DNA from: Nitrospira sp.
GTDB taxonomy: Bacteria > Nitrospirota > Nitrospiria > Nitrospirales > Nitrospiraceae
DNA length: 56,304 bases
Direction: 5' to 3'
NCBI GenBank assembly: GCA_024331095.1
Contig: JANDJE010000014.1
Location: forward strand, 1 to 56,304
Notes under the pieces: model-generated
Database searches by the model: none
What the model saw: the letters and a program-made list of their open reading frames with translations, nothing else
What the model was told of the DNA's origin: nothing
In this document: positions 51,676-56,304 of the stretch, one piece after another
How the letters are laid out: every line of letters begins with the position of its first letter
How positions within the stretch are numbered: position 1 is the first letter of the stretch
Made by a program: the position numbers and the translations under genes

Positions 51676-52091
51676 TACCGGAGAACCATGTTCGGGCGGG
51701 ATGGTGAATCGATCCGACTGCCGGTCGAATGGGCGCAACGTGGGGGCTGCAGAGTTTTTTCCTGAAAGCAAACGAGGCGGCAAACGAGACGGATAGACGA
51801 GGGATTCCCTTTGCGGATCGGCCGTTCGCGCCGGATGTTCGGTGCATGCCGAGCCTTCTCCTGGGGCATGAAACACGTCGCCATGAACCCGTTCCTCGGA
51901 CTATTTTCATAACGATAGTCCGGTCTTGTAACGCCCGTCTCAAGATCGCCTCAACGTTGAGTTATGTTCATGCTTTCGTCGAACGCCCTGAACATGCCGA
52001 CGTTGTCCTTGCCACCTCCTCACACCATGCTCATCCTCAAAGGACGTGTGTACAGCTTGTCCAAGGCATCTACCTCTGAGGGCATGCGTCT
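51676..52091. other. Intergenic region upstream of the TatT-like gene
   Basis: This region of about 416 bases holds a palindrome at 51897-51922 and no convincing gene or clear sigma70 promoter. The open frames in it are low quality. Confidence 0.5.
51897..51922. repeat. Inverted repeat, possible operator
   Basis: CGGACTAT and ATAGTCCG form a perfect 8-bp dyad with a 10-base centre (51897-51904 and 51915-51922), about 220 bases upstream of the TatT-like gene. No T-run follows in either direction, so a terminator is unlikely. A regulator site is one possibility. Confidence 0.5.
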
Positions 52092-52817
52092 CTATTGAGC
52101 GGACATTTCTTTCAGCAGACGCTCGGCCTCCGGCTTGTACGTCCGCTCCCACGTGTATCGGTAGTGGGGATGATCGGCGCGCAGCACGGCTTCCAGTTGC
52201 GCCCTGGCGTCGTCGATCCTGCCCTGCTTTCGGTAGAGCTTGGCGATCAGGATACGCGCCTTGGTGTAGTTGCCGTCCGCCGCGATGGCCCGTTCCAGAT
52301 AGGTCTGTGCTTTCTTCTCATCGCCTCCCAGAAACCACGGCAACTCCATCAACAGCCCTCCCATCATCTGAAGGGCCGGCGCGTGCTTCGAATCCAGCTC
52401 GATCGCCCGCGACACGGCGCGCTTCACTTCAGTGACCACCAACGCGACGTTGACGACGCTCTTGAGCAGCGCGGCGCTGCCGAGGTTCACGGCGTAGAAA
52501 AAGTGAGCGTCAGCGTTCGAGTCATCCATCTCGATCGCTCGTTTGGCCATCCGGGCACCGGCTTCATAGGCTTCGATTCGCCGTGCGTCGTCCTTCAACC
52601 AGTCGTCCGCAAGATCGAAATAGGTCGAGGACAGTTGCACCAACAGCTTCGGCGACGGAGCTCCCTCCTCCATTCGATTGAGCAGCGCCTGCAATTGACT
52701 TTCCAACGTCTTCGGATAACCGGAGGGCATCTCGTTGCGCTGAGCCGAGACGAAGTCGTTTCCGATCCCGAGCCACAGCGCCGCGCAAGCGATGAAGCCC
52801 CATGCCGCCGCTCTCAT
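52092..52817 (-). CDS. Exported TPR-like protein, possibly TatT-related
   Basis: This 241-residue protein has a signal peptide (MRAAAWGFIACAALWLGIGN to about residue 25) and TPR-like helical repeats (EAYEAGARMAKRAIEMDDSN, NLGSAALLKSVVNVALVVTE and KAQTYLERAIAADGNYTKAR). The pattern of aligned helices with an AHFFYAVNLGSAAL-type segment recalls TatT. It overlaps the alpha/beta hydrolase stop by four bases. It may be a second periplasmic T-component of the same transporter, or a free chaperone-like protein. Confidence 0.82.
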   Translation of the reverse strand: MRAAAWGFIACAALWLGIGNDFVSAQRNEMPSGYPKTLESQLQALLNRMEEGAPSPKLLVQLSSTYFDLADDWLKDDARRIEAYEAGARMAKRAIEMDDSNADAHFFYAVNLGSAALLKSVVNVALVVTEVKRAVSRAIELDSKHAPALQMMGGLLMELPWFLGGDEKKAQTYLERAIAADGNYTKARILIAKLYRKQGRIDDARAQLEAVLRADHPHYRYTWERTYKPEAERLLKEMSAQ

Positions 52818-53512
52818 TGCTCTTGCCTCACGAGAAACTCCGTGATCGCTTCCGCCGCGGCTCGCGGATTCGTATACATCGCGAAATGATCCCCTTCAAT
52901 GAGGCGAACGGCGGCGGCCGGTTGAAGGCGGGCGATTTCTTCGACGTTATGGCGAGGCACCACTCCGTCATTGCTCCCGGCCAAGCAAAGCACGGGGTGC
53001 GAACAGGCGCGCAAGCGTTCCCGCGCATCGACCTTGAGAACCGTCCTGATCCGCGCCGCGATCATCCCGGTACCGACGCGTTTCCACGTTTCGGTCTTGT
53101 CCCGCCTGAGCCGGTCGGTCGGGCTTCGGAACAGCCAGACCGGCAGTCTCTTGCCGGCCCGAATCATCCACACCGTCGGCGTCACGGCAGCCCATCGAAG
53201 ATGCGCGAAAACCCGGCGGGGCGGGCGCACGAACGTGGAGGCGAGAACCACGCCCCGCACGTTGTTCGGTTCGGCCTCGGCCAACATCAGCGCGAGCGGC
53301 CCCGCGAAGGACCACCCCAGCACGTAGTAGTCGGATTTGCCCGCCAGCACGCGACGAACCAGCTCCAGCAACTCCGGATAATCGTTCGCCCCCACCGCCG
53401 GAAACTGCACGACCGTCGGCGAAATCCACTCCGGCAGCGCCGCGAGCAACGGCCTGAAAAAGACGTCCGTCCCGTCAAGCCCTGGCAACAGCACGAGTTC
53501 GGTCGGCTTCAT
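52814..53512 (-). CDS. Alpha/beta hydrolase (BioH/lipase-like)
   Basis: This hydrolase of about 232 residues starts at ATG 53512 (MKPTELVLLPGLDGTDVFFR). The nucleophile elbow is LGWSFAGP; the expected catalytic Asp is in AGSNDGVVP and the His in EGDHFAMYTN. It lacks a signal peptide. Substrates could be an ester or thioester; sequence does not decide. The frame is open upstream to 53551. It is translationally coupled to the TPR gene. Confidence 0.87.
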   Translation of the reverse strand: MKPTELVLLPGLDGTDVFFRPLLAALPEWISPTVVQFPAVGANDYPELLELVRRVLAGKSDYYVLGWSFAGPLALMLAEAEPNNVRGVVLASTFVRPPRRVFAHLRWAAVTPTVWMIRAGKRLPVWLFRSPTDRLRRDKTETWKRVGTGMIAARIRTVLKVDARERLRACSHPVLCLAGSNDGVVPRHNVEEIARLQPAAAVRLIEGDHFAMYTNPRAAAEAITEFLVRQEQ

Positions 53513-53893
53513 CGCGCGCGCCGTCCGGCAAGAGGGTTCACAGCCGCGCACGGAATCATGCGATCGGAACGCTGGTCTCCCATTTTTCTTTCAATCCTGG
53601 AATAACGTCGCGCGCGGGTCAACGGCGGAACGGGCTTGTAACGAAAACTTAACCGATCGAACTCGTTGATCGTCGTCTTGCGCCGCCATCGCCCTGTTGT
53701 GCGTCTCCCCGTTTCCCCCTCTCTTCAGATCGATCTCCTCGTTCGTTCATTAGGGACCTGTTTCGTACGTCACCGTTTTCACATCAAGAGTTCATGAGGT
53801 TCTCTTGCGATCCTAATCAGTCGGAAACATCGCCGTTATAAGCTTCGTCCCATGATACCCCGGCATCTGTCACCTTTATTGGAGGCCGAACGG
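53513..53893. other. Intergenic region between divergent genes
   Basis: This region of about 380 bases separates the hydrolase (minus) from the metallophosphoesterase (plus). It carries no convincing coding frame, RNA gene or strong promoter that I can identify. Promoters for both operons should lie here but are not obvious. Confidence 0.5.
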
Positions 53894-54751
53894 ATGAAGA
53901 AACCGAAGGAATTCCGTGCGTGGTCCTTTCGCACGGTCTGGATTTCCGACGTTCACCTGGGATTCCGCGGTTGCAGCGCCGATCACCTGCTCGATTTTCT
54001 CCATTCCGTCCACTGCGAATATCTCTACTTGGTCGGCGACATCATCGATATCTGGGAAATGAAGAAACGCATGTTTTGGCCGCAGTCGCACAACAACGTT
54101 GTGCGGACGATCTTGGGCAAGGCCAAGCACGGCACCAAGGTCGTGTATGTGCCCGGCAACCATGACGAGCTATTGCGCGATTATCACGACATGACCTTCG
54201 GTAACGTGCACATCGTCAAGGAGGCGATTCATACCGGGGCCGACGGCCGGCGCCTGTTGGTCACGCACGGAGACAAATTCGACAGCGTGGTCCGGAGTTC
54301 CCGCGCCATCGCGATGCTGGGCACCCGGCTGTACGATTGGCTGCTCAAAGCCAATTATCTCGTCCATTGGGTCCGCCGAAAGCTCGACCTGCCGCACTGG
54401 TCATTGGCGGGCTTTCTGAAGCACAAAGTGAAGAACGCCGTGCAGTTCATCAGCAATTTCGAAAAGGCAGTGGCGTACGAGACGGCTCGTCTCGGCGTCG
54501 AAGGCGTGGTCTGCGGGCACATTCACCGTCCCGAAATCACCAGATTGAACGACGTGATCTACTGCAACTGCGGCGATTGGGTCGAGAGTTGCAGCGCGCT
54601 GGTGGAGCACCATGACGGCAGTCTGGAGCTACTGCGGTGGGCGGACACCGTCGCCAGCCTCAAACATTCCCGCCTGGTGGATCGGGATCGGCTGGCCTTG
54701 TTCCCCGAAGAAGATCTCGTCGTCACCGCCACCAATCGATCCGTCGCGTAG
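53894..54751 (+). CDS. Metallophosphoesterase, PlcP/LpxH-like
   Basis: This 285-residue calcineurin-like enzyme has motifs ISDVHLG, VGDIIDIWE, PGNHDELLRDY, THGDKFD and CGHIH. The GNHD motif, WPQSHNNVVRTIL and the C-terminal NCGDWVESCSALVEHHDG match, from memory, the PlcP-type enzymes of Alphaproteobacteria (phospholipase C used in membrane lipid remodelling), which are often annotated as UDP-2,3-diacylglucosamine hydrolase; classical LpxH has GNRD. ATG 53894 has GGAGG eight bases upstream, making it preferable to ATG 53852. It is followed 36 bases later by an aminotransferase gene. The substrate remains to be shown. Confidence 0.9.
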   Translation: MKKPKEFRAWSFRTVWISDVHLGFRGCSADHLLDFLHSVHCEYLYLVGDIIDIWEMKKRMFWPQSHNNVVRTILGKAKHGTKVVYVPGNHDELLRDYHDMTFGNVHIVKEAIHTGADGRRLLVTHGDKFDSVVRSSRAIAMLGTRLYDWLLKANYLVHWVRRKLDLPHWSLAGFLKHKVKNAVQFISNFEKAVAYETARLGVEGVVCGHIHRPEITRLNDVIYCNCGDWVESCSALVEHHDGSLELLRWADTVASLKHSRLVDRDRLALFPEEDLVVTATNRSVA

Positions 54752-54787
54752 AGTCGATCCACTCCCACATGGAGAAAGGAGGGCCTG

Positions 54788-56304
54788 ATGTTCGGCGAGT
54801 TCCTTGACCGCGAGTCCCTTGAAGGCATTGAAGGATGGAGCGCTTGTGTCGGTTTAAGCCGGTCATCATCATGCGAAATAGGATGGCCCGATGCGGGCAT
54901 TGTGCTCGGCGCCGGCCTGTTCATTCTCTTATTCGCATTCTTGTTGGCGAAGCTGCGTCGCGCCCTGGTCGTCCTCCGAGCCCGCTCGTTCACCCCGGAA
55001 ATTTCCCGTTGGCTCGCTCCCTGGGTCAAAACCAACGACTACTCGCAGGAGGCCTTTTTCACGGCCGACGGCGCCGATCAAGCGGCCGCGGCCAAGCGCC
55101 GCCGCGCCCTCGATCGCCTGGCCGATTATTTCCAGAAACACCACTCGCAATCGATCGCCTGGGGGGACAAGATTCGTGACGGCCTTTCCGATCTCCGGTT
55201 CACGGACGCAGGCCGGGTGCCCTTCCCCTTCGCGAAGATCATGCGGGAGAAGTTTAATCTCTGCTCGGTGGTGACCGCCTCCCAAGGCCCGATGTTGCGG
55301 GATCTCGACGGCAACTGGTCGCTGGACGTCACCGGCTCCTACGGCGTGAATGTCGCCGGCTACGATCAATATAAAGAGTGGATGGAGAGAGGCTGGGAGC
55401 GCGTCAAGGATTTGGGCCCCGTGTTGGGGCCGCTGCATCCGATCGTCGCCGAGAACATCGCCATGCTCAAATCGATCTCGAAGCTGGACGAGGTGTCGTT
55501 CCACATGAGCGGCACCGAAGCCGTCATGGCCGCGATCCGGCTGGCGCGATTCAATACGGGCCGGAAGTCCATCGTCTGTTTTGCCGGCGCCTATCACGGC
55601 TGGTGGGACGGCGTGCAGCCGGGGCTGGGCAGCGAGCGGGAAATCAAGGACTGCATCACGCTGAAGGACGTCGATCCCGCGTCGCTTGAGGCCATCCGCC
55701 GGATGAAAAGCGACGTCGCCGCGGTCGTCGTCAATCCGATCCAGTCGTTCCATCCCAACTCGCCTCCGCCGAGCGACGCCATTCTGCTGACTAGCGACGT
55801 GAGGAAAACCCAAGAAGCCCATGCCCCCTATGCCCAGTGGCTCAAGCAACTCCGGGATGTTTGCACCGCTTGCGACATCCCGCTGATCTTCGACGAAGTG
55901 TACTCCGGCTTCCGGCTGGCGCCCGGCGGGGCGCAGGAGTATTTCGGCGTCCAGGCCGATCTCGTCGTCTATGGCAAAACGGTCGGCGGGGGACTGCCCG
56001 TCGGAGTCTGTTGCGGGAAAAAAGAGCTCATGCGTCGCTTCGATCCCGATCATCCGATGCGATTGGCCTACGTGATCGGCACGTTTTCAGCCCATCCGCA
56101 TGTGATGGGGGCAATGAACGAATTCCTGCGATGGGCCACCGATCCGCGTACCAGGCGACGCTACGACGAAGCCAACGAGCGCTGCACCGCGTGGGCGTCG
56201 TCGGTGAACAAGGATTTCGCGGAACGCTCGCTGCCGCTGCGCGTCGTCAATCTGGCCACGGTGTGGACCATCCTGTTTCAACTACCGGGGCGGTACAACT
56301 GGCT
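54788..56304 (+). CDS. Class III pyridoxal-phosphate aminotransferase with an N-terminal membrane segment, partial
   Basis: This frame is open to the right edge, giving 505 residues. The ATG has AAGGAGG five bases upstream. A membrane segment (AGIVLGAGLFILLFAFLLAK, about residues 36-55) and a basic linker precede a class III fold resembling glutamate-1-semialdehyde aminomutase: MSGTEAVMAAIRLARFNTGR, FAGAYHGWWDG, IFDEVYSGFRLAP and the cofactor lysine K397 in YGKTVGGGLPVG. Ordinary GSA aminomutases of about 430 residues are soluble and lack the roughly 150-residue N-terminal part. It is probably cotranscribed with the metallophosphoesterase. More domains may follow beyond the edge. Confidence 0.88.
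   Translation, partial: MFGEFLDRESLEGIEGWSACVGLSRSSSCEIGWPDAGIVLGAGLFILLFAFLLAKLRRALVVLRARSFTPEISRWLAPWVKTNDYSQEAFFTADGADQAAAAKRRRALDRLADYFQKHHSQSIAWGDKIRDGLSDLRFTDAGRVPFPFAKIMREKFNLCSVVTASQGPMLRDLDGNWSLDVTGSYGVNVAGYDQYKEWMERGWERVKDLGPVLGPLHPIVAENIAMLKSISKLDEVSFHMSGTEAVMAAIRLARFNTGRKSIVCFAGAYHGWWDGVQPGLGSEREIKDCITLKDVDPASLEAIRRMKSDVAAVVVNPIQSFHPNSPPPSDAILLTSDVRKTQEAHAPYAQWLKQLRDVCTACDIPLIFDEVYSGFRLAPGGAQEYFGVQADLVVYGKTVGGGLPVGVCCGKKELMRRFDPDHPMRLAYVIGTFSAHPHVMGAMNEFLRWATDPRTRRRYDEANERCTAWASSVNKDFAERSLPLRVVNLATVWTILFQLPGRYNW

Noticed and set aside
54835..55274. Plus-strand frames starting at 54835 and 54891
   Set aside because: They are out of frame with the aminotransferase reading frame that begins at 54788 with a strong ribosome-binding site and runs to the edge.

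Overview
The window looks like a bacterial chromosome of moderately high GC. I infer Nitrospira or a close Nitrospirota relative from overall gene content, EF-Tu and ribosomal protein character, and frequent GTG starts. That is recall-based and was not searched. No phage, insertion sequence, CRISPR array or rRNA was seen.

Region 1 (1-32,041, all minus strand) is one nearly unbroken transcription and translation super-cluster. In transcription order it runs tRNA-Tyr, tRNA-Gly, tRNA-Thr, tufB, rpmG, tRNA-Trp, secE, nusG, rplK, rplA, rplJ-rplL, rpoB, rpoC; then the str group rpsL, rpsG, fusA, tufA; then the S10 group rpsJ to rpsQ; the spc group rplN to secY; adk, map, infA, rpmJ; and the alpha group rpsM, rpsK, rpsD (rpsD runs off the left edge). 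Two strong sigma70-type promoters stand out, one before tRNA-Tyr and one before rpsL. They share the same -10 region and a TTGAC-N13-GTCAA dyad. The most unusual feature is that no stop codon separates rplJ (L10) from rplL (L7/L12): L10 reads in frame into L7/L12, while a strong internal Shine-Dalgarno sequence and ATG could still make free L7/L12. A hairpin followed by a T-run between rplL and rpoB resembles an attenuator. The two tuf genes are almost identical, with all differences confined to the 3' part.

Region 2 (32,290-42,753) is mixed housekeeping and unknown genes: a secreted protein with an HELFH motif, a UvrD/Rep-family helicase, an unknown helical protein, an alpha-glucan phosphorylase, a secreted HEAT-repeat protein, a membrane-anchored coiled-coil protein, a second HEAT-repeat protein behind a small basic protein, and an RlpA-like lipoprotein.

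Region 3 (43,113-47,781, plus) is a tightly overlapping four-gene ABC-2 system related to gliding-type GldA/GldF/GldG plus a DUF4340 protein.

Region 4 (47,810-53,512, minus) holds a TPAT-type TRAP transporter (TatT-like lipoprotein, DctP-like binding protein, fused DctQ-DctM permease) preceded by a second TPR protein and an alpha/beta hydrolase.

Region 5 (53,894-end, plus) holds a metallophosphoesterase closer in motif pattern to PlcP-type phospholipase C than to classical LpxH, followed 36 bases later by a membrane-anchored class III aminotransferase cut by the window edge. Together these suggest a lipid-related module, but that is inference.
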